Positions 1 to 7,474 of a DNA stretch of 64,000 nucleotides are shown in pieces. The stretch comes from Myxococcales bacterium (GTDB lineage: Bacteria > Myxococcota_A > Polyangia > Polyangiales > Houyiibacteriaceae), in the NCBI GenBank assembly GCA_029861865.1, contig JAOTYL010000008.1:1-64000 (forward strand), in the 5' to 3' direction. Position 1 is the stretch's first letter. The number at the start of each line of letters is the position of its first letter. The notes below the pieces were generated by a model. That model worked only from the letters and a program-made list of their open reading frames with translations, did no database searches and was not told where the DNA came from. The position numbers and the translations under genes were made by a program.

Positions 1-122
1 CCGTGCTTGTCCGCCATCACCTTCATGATCGCGGCCGTCAGCGTCGTCTTACCGTGGTCGATGTGACCGATCGTGCCTACGTTGATGTGTGGTTTGTCTC
101 GGACAAACTTTTCTTTAGCCAT
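1..122 (-). CDS. tuf: Elongation factor Tu, N-terminal part (runs off the window)
   Basis: The minus strand encodes about 40 N-terminal residues of EF-Tu, the GTPase that delivers aminoacyl-tRNA to the ribosome. The start [20 protein letters not shown] leads into the G1 P-loop GHIDHGKT at about residues 19-26. The ATG at 122 is preceded by AGGA at a suitable distance. The rest lies outside the window. It is the last visible gene of a tRNA-tuf operon, matching the tufB position in E. coli. Confidence 0.97.
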   Translation of the reverse strand, partial: MAKEKFVRDKPHINVGTIGHIDHGKTTLTAAIMKVMADKH

Positions 123-167
123 CGTTCGTTCCTAGTTGGTCGTTCTTCTGAGTTGGTGGACTCACGG

Positions 168-239
168 AGCCCAGGATGAGACTTGAACTCACGGCCTCCC
201 CCTTACCAAGGGGGTGCTCTACCACTGAGCTACCTGGGC
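168..239 (-). tRNA. tRNA-Thr (anticodon GGT)
   Basis: Cloverleaf on the minus strand with acceptor arms GCCCAGG/CCTGGGC, a GTTCAAGTC T-arm and a five-pair C/G anticodon stem around loop TTGGTAA, giving anticodon GGT. No CCA is encoded. It is the tRNA next to tuf, equivalent in position to E. coli thrT. Confidence 0.96.
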
Positions 240-301
240 ATAGTCTGAATCGCGTCCGTTTTCACCTGTCTTGAATCTGAGCCCCGGAGGCCATTCGTTG
301 G

Positions 302-374
302 AGCGGGCGACCGGGGTCGAACCGGCGACATTCAGCTTGGAAGGCTGACGCTCTACCAACTGAGCTACACCCGC
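302..374 (-). tRNA. tRNA-Gly (anticodon TCC)
   Basis: Minus-strand cloverleaf with acceptor arms GCGGGTG/CGCCCGC, T-loop GGTTCGACC and anticodon loop CTTCCAA, giving TCC. Third tRNA in the operon, equivalent in position to E. coli glyT. Confidence 0.96.
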
Positions 375-401
375 AAAATCCTTACGCACTTTCCCTTAGG
401 G

Positions 402-484
402 TGGAGGGTGGTGGGTTCGAACCACCGTAGGCATAAGCCGGCAGATTTACAGTCTGCTCCCTTTGACCGCTCGGGCAACCCTCC
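402..484 (-). tRNA. tRNA-Tyr (anticodon GTA)
   Basis: Minus-strand class II tRNA with a long variable arm, acceptor arms GGAGGGT/ACCCTCC and anticodon loop CTGTAAA, giving GTA. The 83-nt length fits a bacterial tRNA-Tyr. Second tRNA in the operon, equivalent to tyrU. Confidence 0.96.
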
Positions 485-506
485 ATAGTCGTTCCGTGTT
501 CAGTAG

Positions 507-579
507 AGCTGGCGATGAGACTTGAACTCATAACCGCCGGTTTACAAAACCGGTGCTCTACCAGTTGAGCTACGCCAGC
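507..579 (-). tRNA. tRNA-Thr (anticodon TGT)
   Basis: Minus-strand cloverleaf with acceptor arms GCTGGCG/CGCCAGC and anticodon loop TTTGTAA, giving TGT. It is the first gene of the tRNA-tuf operon, equivalent to E. coli thrU. Confidence 0.96.
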
Positions 580-660
580 ATGATGGTCGTTTCCGCCATC
601 ATGTCCCGCGCCGACACACAGACCCACTTCTGGGATACCGCCCACCACCACGGGGCGGAT

Positions 661-689
661 TTCCTACGGGCGGACCCCCTGAAAGTCAA
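661..689 (-). promoter_or_regulatory. Candidate sigma-70-type promoter of the tRNA-tuf operon
   Basis: On the minus strand, TTGACT (684-689) and TAGGAA (661-666) are separated by exactly 17 nt. Transcription would start near 653, about 75 nt upstream of the first tRNA. Position and spacing fit a strong housekeeping promoter; assignment is by eye. Confidence 0.6.
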
Positions 690-701
690 GGGAATCGGCG
701 C

Positions 702-1112
702 TCAGGACCCCGACGGGGGCACGCAGACCTTACGCTCGTCGTTCGGTAGGTCGACGAAGTCAACGGTGCCGCTGCCGTTGCAGTTGGCTTCATTTGCCGG
801 AGATCGATTGTAATTGCAGTCGGGATACTTGTTCACACAGACCCGAAAACAGTAGTTCGCGCCATCGTCGTGCGTCACGCAGGCCGAGCCCTCCGGGCAA
901 TCGACATCCCCGCCGCACCCCTCGAGGCCGCAGTAGCCCCCCGTGAAATCCGGAAGGCATTCGAGCTCGAAGCCCTCGGGCGAATCGCATTCGGCGCTCG
1001 CCGTGCATTGCGCCCCGACCCCGATCCGGTCGGCCTCGGTGCCGTCGCCGCATCCGAGCACGAAGAGACCCATACCAATCACAACCACCCAACCCTGCTC
1101 GCGTTGTATCAT
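702..1112 (-). CDS. Cys-rich secreted lipoprotein, function unknown
   Basis: A 136-residue protein with a short N-terminal hydrophobic segment ending in the lipobox VLGC (Cys at about residue 20), so it is probably lipidated and exported. The mature part has about ten cysteines in short C-x5-6-C spacings such as CTASAEC and CPEGSAC, the pattern of many small disulfide-rich myxobacterial lipoproteins. Several in-frame codons lie upstream, but ATG 1112 puts the signal peptide at the N-terminus and has an AT-rich TGTAAT element 9 nt upstream. It lies 17 bp after the end of the upstream TPR lipoprotein gene, transcribed the same way. No enzymatic motif was recognised. Confidence 0.7.
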   Translation of the reverse strand: MIQREQGWVVVIGMGLFVLGCGDGTEADRIGVGAQCTASAECDSPEGFELECLPDFTGGYCGLEGCGGDVDCPEGSACVTHDDGANYCFRVCVNKYPDCNYNRSPANEANCNGSGTVDFVDLPNDERKVCVPPSGS

Positions 1113-1129
1113 TGCTAAAAAATTACATA

Positions 1130-2239
1130 TTAATCGGACTGCGGCAATCGCTTTGGGTTGCGGGCGACCGCGACGCTCGCTTCGTTCCCTAATCCAGCGA
1201 ATTTCCGCAGGCGCGCCCGGGCCCGTTCGAGGTCGCCCTCGATCCGGCCGTTCCACTCGGAGCGGACTCCGGTGCGCTGAACCATGCGCAGGGTGAGCTC
1301 CCAAAAACGAATCGCGTGACGGATCAGGGGCTGTGCAAGCTCGGCGAGCCGAAGTCGATACTCCTCCGTGTAAATCGCGAGCTCCTCGACGGTCATCGTG
1401 CGCTTTGGCGGCGGTGCCGGTGCCATCATGATCGCATCCCAGAAGGCGTCATACATCGACCCGATCCGGTAACCGGCCGCCGAGGCCCAGTAAGCGTCGG
1501 TCATTCGAATGGTGTCGAAGTAGGTCCGTTGCGCCTCAAGGAGCAAGCCGGCACGGCGCTCGAGCACTTCACGCTGCGCTTCAACCTTCGCCTGAGGAAT
1601 AACGATGCTCTCCGACTTCAACCGAACGGTCTCGGCCAACGTGTAGTTTGCCGACGCGACGAAGAAAGGATCGCGGATGCGCTCCTCCTCTGAGCGTGTG
1701 CGGTAATAAAGGAGCGCTTCGCGCGCTTCTGTTGCAGCTGCATCCAGATCTCCCCGGCCGAGCCATGCCTCGGCGCGACGAGCCATCACTTCAGATCGCT
1801 CGTCGCTCGTCAAACCCGTGTGTCCGAGAAGAAGGTCGGTCGTCTCTAGCGCATCGTCGAAACGATGGGTTTCGACGTACAAAAAAGCGAGCTGAAAGCG
1901 GGTATGCTTCGTATCCGCAGAGCCGGGCCGTAATCGAAGAAGGCGTTCGTATCGTTCGGTAGATTCCTGCCAACGTTCCAAACGCTGCAAGCAGAGGCCA
2001 GCGTTATAGAGCGACGCAGAGACGTAGCGGCTTGCGGGAAAGGTTTCGACGACGCGATCGAACGAGGTCACGGCTCGATCGCACTCGTCTGCTTTCATCC
2101 GTGCAAGGGCTGCGGCAAAAGCGATACGGGCCTCCGCGGTCTGGGCGCGCACCTGCCTCGGCACGGTGGTCTGCTGCGGGCGGGACGCGCATCCCACGCC
2201 GAGCAGCACGGTCAGCGCTATGATCGGGGCCGATCGCAT
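1130..2239 (-). CDS. TPR-repeat outer-envelope lipoprotein
   Basis: A 369-residue protein with a signal peptide and lipobox LGVGC near residue 17. Residues about 35-180 form tandem helical repeats typical of TPR units, with motifs such as SASLYNAGLCLQRLERW and FQLAFLYVETHRFDDALE. The rest is also largely helical. TPR lipoproteins usually scaffold envelope complexes; the partner is unknown here. ATG 2239 is chosen because it begins the signal peptide and follows GGAGC. TATACT ends 10 nt before it, so the transcript may have an almost absent leader. The Cys-rich lipoprotein gene follows 17 bp downstream and may be co-transcribed. Confidence 0.75.
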   Translation of the reverse strand: MRSAPIIALTVLLGVGCASRPQQTTVPRQVRAQTAEARIAFAAALARMKADECDRAVTSFDRVVETFPASRYVSASLYNAGLCLQRLERWQESTERYERLLRLRPGSADTKHTRFQLAFLYVETHRFDDALETTDLLLGHTGLTSDERSEVMARRAEAWLGRGDLDAAATEAREALLYYRTRSEEERIRDPFFVASANYTLAETVRLKSESIVIPQAKVEAQREVLERRAGLLLEAQRTYFDTIRMTDAYWASAAGYRIGSMYDAFWDAIMMAPAPPPKRTMTVEELAIYTEEYRLRLAELAQPLIRHAIRFWELTLRMVQRTGVRSEWNGRIEGDLERARARLRKFAGLGNEASVAVARNPKRLPQSD

Positions 2240-2304
2240 TCTTGCTCCAAGTATAGCGGGCTGGGCGGCGGCGTCCCGCCACAACTCTCTCGCGCTATCG
2301 CCTT

Positions 2305-2673
2305 CTACGCCGCGTCGTGAGCGCCAAGCGGCCGCGCTGTGATCATGAGCTCACGTACGCGCACCCACCGACGGAGGGCCCGCCAGTGCGCGTTGGCCAT
2401 GCACAGAAATCGGACGGCGGTGTCGTTGAACAGCAACCCCGGTTGGTCCCGTATGATTTCCGCGTCGATCCACAGCGGGTCTGGCTCACCCGGCAGGGCG
2501 AGCTGCAGTTGCAGGCGATCGGTGCGACGATTGCCGAGGATCGCGAGCGAGTCGAGGTGAAGGCCGTGCTCGCTGATACTGGTGACGAAGGCCGGCAGCA
2601 CTTCGTCGTCTGCTACGAGCTGGGCGTAGAGCGCCACCGGAACATACGTGTCACGGTGAGCACTGAACAACAT
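2305..2673 (-). CDS. PilZ-like domain protein (tentative)
   Basis: A soluble protein of about 122 residues. Its layout, with GLHLDSLAIL, RLQLQLALPGEP, IDAEIIRD and a C-terminal amphipathic helix, resembles the beta-barrel of PilZ-type proteins. The classic RxxxR plus D/NxSxxG c-di-GMP signature is not convincingly present, so a degenerate or non-binding PilZ is possible. An in-frame TTG at 2712 could extend the N-terminus by 13 residues. The gene is divergent from plsY, with under 90 bp between the starts. The family call is an inference from fold-like sequence pattern. Confidence 0.45.
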   Translation of the reverse strand: MLFSAHRDTYVPVALYAQLVADDEVLPAFVTSISEHGLHLDSLAILGNRRTDRLQLQLALPGEPDPLWIDAEIIRDQPGLLFNDTAVRFLCMANAHWRALRRWVRVRELMITARPLGAHDAA

Positions 2674-2747
2674 GGTAGTGTCGAAGCTAAGGGGGCACGT
2701 CCGCGGACGCAAGAAAGTCGCGGTATCTGTCCCGAGCGAAGGCGCTG

Positions 2748-2753
2748 TATGAT
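2748..2753 (+). promoter_or_regulatory. Leaderless-type -10 element of plsY
   Basis: TATGAT ends exactly 6 nt before the plsY ATG, so the start point would fall on or next to the start codon. No clear -35 hexamer was seen. The same spacing recurs at many genes in this window. Confidence 0.5.
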
Positions 2754-2759
2754 GCGCCG

Positions 2760-3338
2760 ATGGTCGGCCCGGCCCTCACGATCGCCGCTTATCTCCTTGG
2801 CTCGATATCGTTCGGGCTGATCCTCGCCAGGCGACGAGGTGTCGATTTGCGGGGCATCGGTAGCGGCAATATCGGCGCCACCAATGTCGGCCGAGCCCTT
2901 GGCAAACGGGCTGGCCAGGTCGTGCTCGTCGTGGACATGCTCAAGGGATTCGCACCGGTCGCGCTCGCGCGATGGGTCCTTGATCTCCCCTGGCCCTGGA
3001 TCACCGGCGTCGGCCTCGCGGCTGTCGTGGGGCACGTCTTTCCGATTTGGTATGGCTTTCGGGGCGGGAAAGGGGCAGCAACGTCCGGCGGCGTCCTGTT
3101 GGCGGCCCTGCCCCCGATCGGAGCCCTGACATTGCTGACCTTCGTCGTCGTGAAGAAGTGGACGCGCCTGGCGAGCGTTGGCTCGCTGTCGGCCGCCACG
3201 GTCGGCGCGGGGTCGACCTTGGCGATCGACGGCCGTCAATGGCCGGTGCTGCTGGCGACCGGCTTGTGGTTTCTCGTCCTCCTGCGCCATTGGGAAAACA
3301 TCATTCGATTGCTTCGTGGTGAGGAACGGGCCGGCTAA
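2760..3338 (+). CDS. plsY: Acyl-phosphate:glycerol-3-phosphate acyltransferase PlsY
   Basis: A 192-residue integral membrane protein of normal PlsY length. PlsY transfers an acyl group from acyl-phosphate to glycerol-3-phosphate, the first step of phospholipid synthesis, at the inner membrane. The diagnostic loop GSGNIGATNVGR is at about residues 34-45, followed by the conserved GHVFPIWYGFRGGKGAAT glycine-rich loop and several hydrophobic helices. The ATG at 2760 gives the canonical N-terminus. The next gene, about 40 bp downstream, is a FadR-type fatty-acid regulator, which fits a lipid-metabolism neighbourhood. Confidence 0.95.
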   Translation: MVGPALTIAAYLLGSISFGLILARRRGVDLRGIGSGNIGATNVGRALGKRAGQVVLVVDMLKGFAPVALARWVLDLPWPWITGVGLAAVVGHVFPIWYGFRGGKGAATSGGVLLAALPPIGALTLLTFVVVKKWTRLASVGSLSAATVGAGSTLAIDGRQWPVLLATGLWFLVLLRHWENIIRLLRGEERAG

Positions 3339-3376
3339 CGCTGTTTGACGGATGCCACCGGGGTGTGATAGCAAAA

Positions 3377-3396
3377 AATGAATGGCGATTCATTCA
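3377..3396. promoter_or_regulatory. FadR-type operator overlapping the regulator start codon
   Basis: Bases 3379-3396 read TGAATG-GCGAT-TCATTCA, matching 16 of 18 positions of the B. subtilis FadR box (TGAATGAMTANTCATTCA, from established knowledge). A slightly shifted perfect inverted repeat, AATGAAT-GGCG-ATTCATT, spans 3377-3394. The start codon at 3382 lies inside the site, which suggests direct autorepression. Confidence 0.7.
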
Positions 3397-3999
3397 GCGA
3401 CCAACAAGCGAAAGAGCTCGGCTCCCGACAAGCGCGACCGCATCGTCAAGGCCGCGGTCAAGGTCTTTGCCAAGAACGGCTTCTACGCGACCCGAGTCAG
3501 TGAGATCGCGAAGGCAGCCGGCGTCGCCGACGGGACCATCTACCTCTATTTCAAGAACAAAGACGACGTGCTGATCTCGATCTTCGAAGACGGCATCCAG
3601 CAACTGCTCGCAATCCTCCGGAAGGTGGCCGCCTCTGATGACCCGGTCGAACATCGGATCACGCGCATCATCGAGCTTCAGCTCGGCCTGCTCGAGGACC
3701 AACGAGACCTCGCGGAGGTCATCACGGTCAACCTGCGCCAATCCTCCCGGCTACTCAAGCAGTACGCCGCGCCCTTGTTCATGGAGTATATCGAGGTCCT
3801 CGCAGGTGTGGTCGACGAAGGTCAACAGCAGGGGGTTTTCCGAAGAGACCTCAACCCACGCGTGGTCGCTCGCGCTCTGTTTGGAGCGCTCGATGGCATC
3901 CTACTGACCTGGGCACTCGGCGAGGCTGATCCACAGGCCCTGCGAAAAGCGGCGGGCCACTGCGCCAGCTTGTTTCTCGAAGGCCTCAAAGAACGGTGA
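3382..3999 (+). CDS. fadR: FadR-type TetR/AcrR transcriptional repressor
   Basis: A 205-residue TetR-family regulator. The N-terminal HTH spans about residues 20-62 and contains GVADGTIYLYFKNKDDVLIS, almost identical to the HTH of Bacillus FadR, an acyl-CoA-responsive repressor of fatty-acid degradation. The ligand domain keeps an LRQS segment and the AxxLFGALDGILLTW helix typical of this subgroup. A near-perfect FadR box covers its start codon, so autoregulation is likely. In B. subtilis fadR is encoded with etfBA; here etfBA lies 1.5 kb downstream with two genes between. Role as beta-oxidation repressor is inference from family, operator and context. Confidence 0.85.
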   Translation: MAIHSATNKRKSSAPDKRDRIVKAAVKVFAKNGFYATRVSEIAKAAGVADGTIYLYFKNKDDVLISIFEDGIQQLLAILRKVAASDDPVEHRITRIIELQLGLLEDQRDLAEVITVNLRQSSRLLKQYAAPLFMEYIEVLAGVVDEGQQQGVFRRDLNPRVVARALFGALDGILLTWALGEADPQALRKAAGHCASLFLEGLKER

Positions 4000-4005
4000 T
4001 GCGCC

Positions 4006-4887
4006 TTAGGGCCGCTGTGCCGGAGCGAAGGAAACCGCGTCGACCAATTGCTGGCTGACTTCCCAAAGACGCTTCCCTTCAGCCTCGTCTTGGCTGACGG
4101 GATTTGGCTTCGCTTCTTTGGAGGACTTGACGAAGTACTTGCCGGTCACTCCGTCGAGCTCTGCGGCCGTAGCGACGTAGATGGGCATCTTCGCGCCAGC
4201 CTCCTCGGTTAAGATGAAGAGGCGCGCGACGGGTGACCGATGCAAGAAATTGAGAAATGCATTGTTGCGAGTGATCCGGCTGCGCACGTTTCCAGGGTGA
4301 ACCGCGTTCGAAGTGACACCGAGGCGCCTCCAGCGTCGCGCGAGCTCGTTCGAGAAGAGCACGTTAGCAAGCTTGGAATGCGAATATGCTTTAAACCCCC
4401 CCCAGTTCTTCTCGAACATCAGGTCGTCCCAATTCATCGACTTCGGCCGAAGGTGCATCGATGAGGACACGTTGACGACCCGCGACGGCGCGCCCGCGAC
4501 GAGCAAGTCCTCGAGCTCGGTGGTGAGAAGGAAGTGCGCCAGATGATTGACCGCGAAAGTATCTTCATAGCCGTCTTTGCTGAGAGTTCGATCCTTGTGC
4601 CAAACGCCGGCGTTATTGACGAGGACACTGAGCGACGGAAACTTCGCTCGGATGTCGCGCGCGAGCCTCCGAACTTCGGCGAGCGATGAAAAATCGGCTT
4701 GGAAGGTTTCGATCCGTGCGGCGGTCGAGGCCAAGTCTTTGGCCGCTTTTTCTAGACGCTCTGGATTGCGAGCCACGATCCCCACGACATCGAAATGAGA
4801 CGCGAGGCCCCGAGCGGTTTCGAGCCCGATGCCACTGCTGCCGCCGGTTACCAGCACGCAACGCTCGGCTCTTGCATCTACGCTCAT
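4006..4887 (-). CDS. Short-chain dehydrogenase/reductase (retinol dehydrogenase-like)
   Basis: A 293-residue classical SDR. The NAD(P)-binding motif TGGSSGIG is at residues 14-21, NNAG at 91-94, the catalytic serine lies in SSSMH near 141-144 and the YSHSK catalytic pair is at 168-172. Its length, the long C-terminal region and the NAVHPGNVRS segment resemble the retinol dehydrogenase/WW-domain oxidoreductase-like branch, which acts on lipid-like alcohols or ketones. The substrate cannot be read from sequence. It converges on fadR (6 bp gap) and diverges from the SLOG gene across only 20 bp. A fatty-acid or sterol-like substrate is plausible from context. Confidence 0.88.
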   Translation of the reverse strand: MSVDARAERCVLVTGGSSGIGLETARGLASHFDVVGIVARNPERLEKAAKDLASTAARIETFQADFSSLAEVRRLARDIRAKFPSLSVLVNNAGVWHKDRTLSKDGYEDTFAVNHLAHFLLTTELEDLLVAGAPSRVVNVSSSMHLRPKSMNWDDLMFEKNWGGFKAYSHSKLANVLFSNELARRWRRLGVTSNAVHPGNVRSRITRNNAFLNFLHRSPVARLFILTEEAGAKMPIYVATAAELDGVTGKYFVKSSKEAKPNPVSQDEAEGKRLWEVSQQLVDAVSFAPAQRP

Positions 4888-4893
4888 GGCGCG

Positions 4894-4901
4894 CTTCTAT
4901 T
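4894..4901. promoter_or_regulatory. Overlapping divergent -10 elements between the SDR and SLOG genes
   Basis: The 20-bp intergenic region holds one AT-rich octamer, read as TAGAAG (4899-4894) on the minus strand and TCTATT (4896-4901) on the plus strand. Each hexamer ends exactly 6 nt before its start codon (ATG 4887, GTG 4908), as expected for a bidirectional, leaderless promoter. Confidence 0.45.
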
Positions 4902-4907
4902 TCACAC

Positions 4908-5456
4908 GTGGCGCCCGAAGGCCAGAAGTCGCTCCCTATCGTAGGCGTGATGGGCTCCGGCACATCGGCAGACGCCAACCGTTGTGCAGAGCTCGGTCGA
5001 TCTCTAGCCGGAGAGCGCGTTCATTTGCTCACCGGAGGCGGGCGAGGCGCCATGGAGACGGTGAGCCGTGCTTTCCACGACGTCGAGGGCCGCCAAGGCT
5101 TGGTCATTGGCGTTCTACCTGCAGCAGGCCCCGACGACGCGAGCCCTCCACCAGGCTACCCGAACCCATGGGTGGAGCTGTCGATTCGGACGCACTTGCA
5201 TCTCAGTGGAATCGAGGGAACGAAGGTCGCGTCTCGGAATCACATCAACGTGCTGAGCTCCGATGTCATCGTCGCATTGCCAGGAGCCCAGGGCACCCGC
5301 AGCGAGGTCGAGCTAGCGCTTCGCTACGGAGTACCGATCGTCGCGTATCTGCAGGACCGCGCTGAAATTCCTCAACTCCCCGACTCGGTCCTCGTTGTTG
5401 ACCGCCTCGAAGACGTTATCGCCTTCGTCGATCGCGCTCTCGGCCGCAGTCCTTGA
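4908..5456 (+). CDS. SLOG/LOG-type nucleotide-binding protein (MoCo-carrier-like)
   Basis: A 182-residue Rossmann-like protein of the SLOG superfamily. It has GVMGSGTS near the N-terminus, LLTGGGRGAMETVSRAF (family GGGxxGxME), RNHINVLSSDVIVALPGAQGT (family PGGxGT variant) and a C-terminal helical end. This arrangement is closest to the TIGR00725/molybdenum-cofactor-carrier group rather than cytokinin-activating LOG enzymes, because the LOG PGGxGTxxE loop is altered to PGAQGTRSE. The GTG at 4908 is chosen because it sits 6 nt after TCTATT and gives the usual family length. An upstream open frame overlaps the SDR and is unlikely to be translated. Confidence 0.75.
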   Translation: MAPEGQKSLPIVGVMGSGTSADANRCAELGRSLAGERVHLLTGGGRGAMETVSRAFHDVEGRQGLVIGVLPAAGPDDASPPPGYPNPWVELSIRTHLHLSGIEGTKVASRNHINVLSSDVIVALPGAQGTRSEVELALRYGVPIVAYLQDRAEIPQLPDSVLVVDRLEDVIAFVDRALGRSP

Positions 5457-5481
5457 CACTCGCACGAAACGCGCCTAGAAA
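5453..5481 (+). promoter_or_regulatory. Promoter of the etfBA operon
   Basis: TTGACA (5453-5458) and TAGAAA (5476-5481) are exactly 17 bp apart. The -35 hexamer contains the stop codon of the preceding gene. The predicted start is near 5488, giving a leader of about 50 nt with a GGAGG ribosome-binding site before the GTG at 5539. Confidence 0.75.
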
Positions 5482-5538
5482 GCCTGCGTTTTGCAGCCTG
5501 TTGTGAGCCTGAAGGGCTCGTCAACCTGAGGAGGAAAC

Positions 5539-6390
5539 GTGAAGATCCTCGTATCCATCAAGCGGGTGGCCGACCCGGACAACGCAAGCAAGCTCAAGGT
5601 GAGTAGCGACGGCACGGCTGTCACATCCGAGGGGCTCGAATGGAAGATGAACCCCTTCGACGACTGGAGCCTCGAAGCCGCACTTCGACTGACCGAAAAC
5701 GCCGCTGAGAAGAACGCGCGCGTTGGCGAGGTCGTGCTGGTGTCGATCGGGCCAAACGATGAGCACACCCAGCGGATCATCCGCGAGGGGCTTGCCAAGG
5801 GGGCGGAGCGCGGCATCCTCGTCGAAGCGGACGATGCCAACCTCGACTCCAACGTCGTCTCGCAAATTCTGAAGGCAGTCGTCGACAAGGAAAACCCAGA
5901 CCTCGTCGTGATGGGCAAACAGGCCGCCGACGGTGATTCCAACGTGGCAGGGACCAAGTTAGCCGCGCGTCTCGGCTGGCCGATCATCAACTACGCGATG
6001 AAGATCAGCACCAACGATGACGGAAAGACGCTTGAGGTGAAGCGTGAGCTCGACACAGGCGTCGCGACCGTGAAGGTGACGGGGCCGGCCGTCATCACCA
6101 CCTCGGACCGAATCCTTCAGCCGGAGTCGGTGAAGAATGGGATAACCCCCGCTGATCATCAATACGCCAAGCTCGAGGTCGGGGGCCGCTACGCGTCGCT
6201 TAAAGGCATCATGCAGGCCAAGAAGAAACCGATCGACCAGATGTCGCTCGGCGATCTGGGCATCGAAGCAAAGGTAGCGCTCAAATATACGAAGTTCGAG
6301 CTGCCGCCGGCGCGCTCGGGCGACACCACATTCGTCGAATCGGTCGAGGACCTCGTCGACAAGCTTCACAACACAGCCAAGGTCATCTAG
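5539..6390 (+). CDS. etfB: Electron transfer flavoprotein, beta subunit
   Basis: A 283-residue EtfB, which with EtfA forms the FAD/AMP heterodimer that takes electrons from acyl-CoA dehydrogenases and passes them to ETF:quinone oxidoreductase. The start MKILVSIKRVADPD, the NPFDDWSLEAALRL segment and the VVMGKQAADGDSNVAGTKLA nucleotide-binding loop are typical of the family. The GTG start follows GAGGAAAC closely. EtfA follows after 33 bp in the same operon. The neighbouring FadR-type regulator suggests coupling to fatty-acid oxidation, although no FadR box was seen at this promoter. Confidence 0.96.
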   Translation: MKILVSIKRVADPDNASKLKVSSDGTAVTSEGLEWKMNPFDDWSLEAALRLTENAAEKNARVGEVVLVSIGPNDEHTQRIIREGLAKGAERGILVEADDANLDSNVVSQILKAVVDKENPDLVVMGKQAADGDSNVAGTKLAARLGWPIINYAMKISTNDDGKTLEVKRELDTGVATVKVTGPAVITTSDRILQPESVKNGITPADHQYAKLEVGGRYASLKGIMQAKKKPIDQMSLGDLGIEAKVALKYTKFELPPARSGDTTFVESVEDLVDKLHNTAKVI

Positions 6391-6423
6391 TGCCCTTCGA
6401 GATGCGGAAAGGAAATACCAAAC

Positions 6424-7386
6424 ATGGCTAAAGTTCTCGTGGTCGCCGAGTTGCTCGAGGGTAAGACACGCAAAACCACTCTTTGTGCGGTGACCGCTGC
6501 AAAACAGATCGCGGAGGGCACCGGCGGTTCGTTCGACATTCTCTCGATTGGAGAAGGCGCGGGCGCGGCTGCCGCAGAGCTCACTGGGTACGGCGCAGGC
6601 AAAGTCCTCAAAGCCGACATTCCCGGCGGTTACGTCTGCGAGAAATATGGACCGACGGTCGCCGAGATCGGCAAGGGCTACGATGTGATCGTCGCGTGCG
6701 CGAGCGCTTTCGGAAAGGATCTCCTGCCATGGGTGGCAGCCAAGCTCGATGCGGGCATGGCGTCCGAGATTGCGGCGGTCCATACCGATGCCGGAAAGCC
6801 CAGGTACACGCGCCCGATGTACGCCGGCAACGTTTCTGGCAACGTCGAAATCCTCACCGGCAAGCACGTCGTCACGGTTCGGCAGTCGGAATTCGACGCG
6901 GCCACAGAGAGTGGCGGATCGAGCCCAGTCGAAGACGTGGCGATTGCGACTGACCCTGCGGCCGACAAGGTCGAGTTCATCGGCGTCGAGGTCATGAAGA
7001 GCGAGCGCCCCGAGCTCACGGACGCCGACGTCGTCGTGTCTGGAGGAAGGGCCCTCAAGAGCGCAGAGAACTTCACCAATGTGATCGAGCCGCTGGTGGA
7101 TGCTTTGGGAGCCGCCATGGGGGCCTCGCGCGCTGCTTGTGACGCGGGCTACGTGTCGCCTGAGCTCCAGGTCGGTCAAACCGGTAAGGTCGTCGCGCCG
7201 AAGCTCTACGTGGCGATCGGCATCTCGGGAGCGATCCAACACTTGGCTGGCATGAAGGGCAGTAAAACGATCGTCGCGATCAACAAAGACAAGGAAGCGC
7301 CGATCGCGCAGGTCGCCGACTACTTCCTGGTCGCTGACCTGTTCGATGCAGTGCCCGCCCTCACCGAAGAGGTGAAGAAGCTCTGA
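6424..7386 (+). CDS. etfA: Electron transfer flavoprotein, alpha subunit
   Basis: A 320-residue EtfA. The N-terminal domain begins [13 protein letters not shown]. The C-terminal FAD-binding domain carries VSGGRALKS and the hallmark [20 protein letters not shown] segment, followed by [22 protein letters not shown] and [16 protein letters not shown]. It pairs with EtfB as the soluble electron carrier for acyl-CoA and related dehydrogenases. An intrinsic terminator follows within 20 bp, so the operon is probably just etfBA. Confidence 0.97.
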   Translation: MAKVLVVAELLEGKTRKTTLCAVTAAKQIAEGTGGSFDILSIGEGAGAAAAELTGYGAGKVLKADIPGGYVCEKYGPTVAEIGKGYDVIVACASAFGKDLLPWVAAKLDAGMASEIAAVHTDAGKPRYTRPMYAGNVSGNVEILTGKHVVTVRQSEFDAATESGGSSPVEDVAIATDPAADKVEFIGVEVMKSERPELTDADVVVSGGRALKSAENFTNVIEPLVDALGAAMGASRAACDAGYVSPELQVGQTGKVVAPKLYVAIGISGAIQHLAGMKGSKTIVAINKDKEAPIAQVADYFLVADLFDAVPALTEEVKKL

Positions 7387-7400
7387 GCCTCTGACCATGC

Positions 7401-7438
7401 AGAGCGGGCCCGGACGGCGTTGCCGCCCAGGCTCTTTT
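7401..7438 (+). terminator. Intrinsic terminator after etfA
   Basis: Outer arms AGAGC (7401-7405) and GCTCT (7431-7435) enclose GGGC/GCCC, followed by a short T-run ending near 7438. It lies 15 nt after the etfA stop. Confidence 0.55.
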
Positions 7439-7474
7439 GTGGGCTCTTCGGGTCGAGTTGTGCACAATTCGCAG

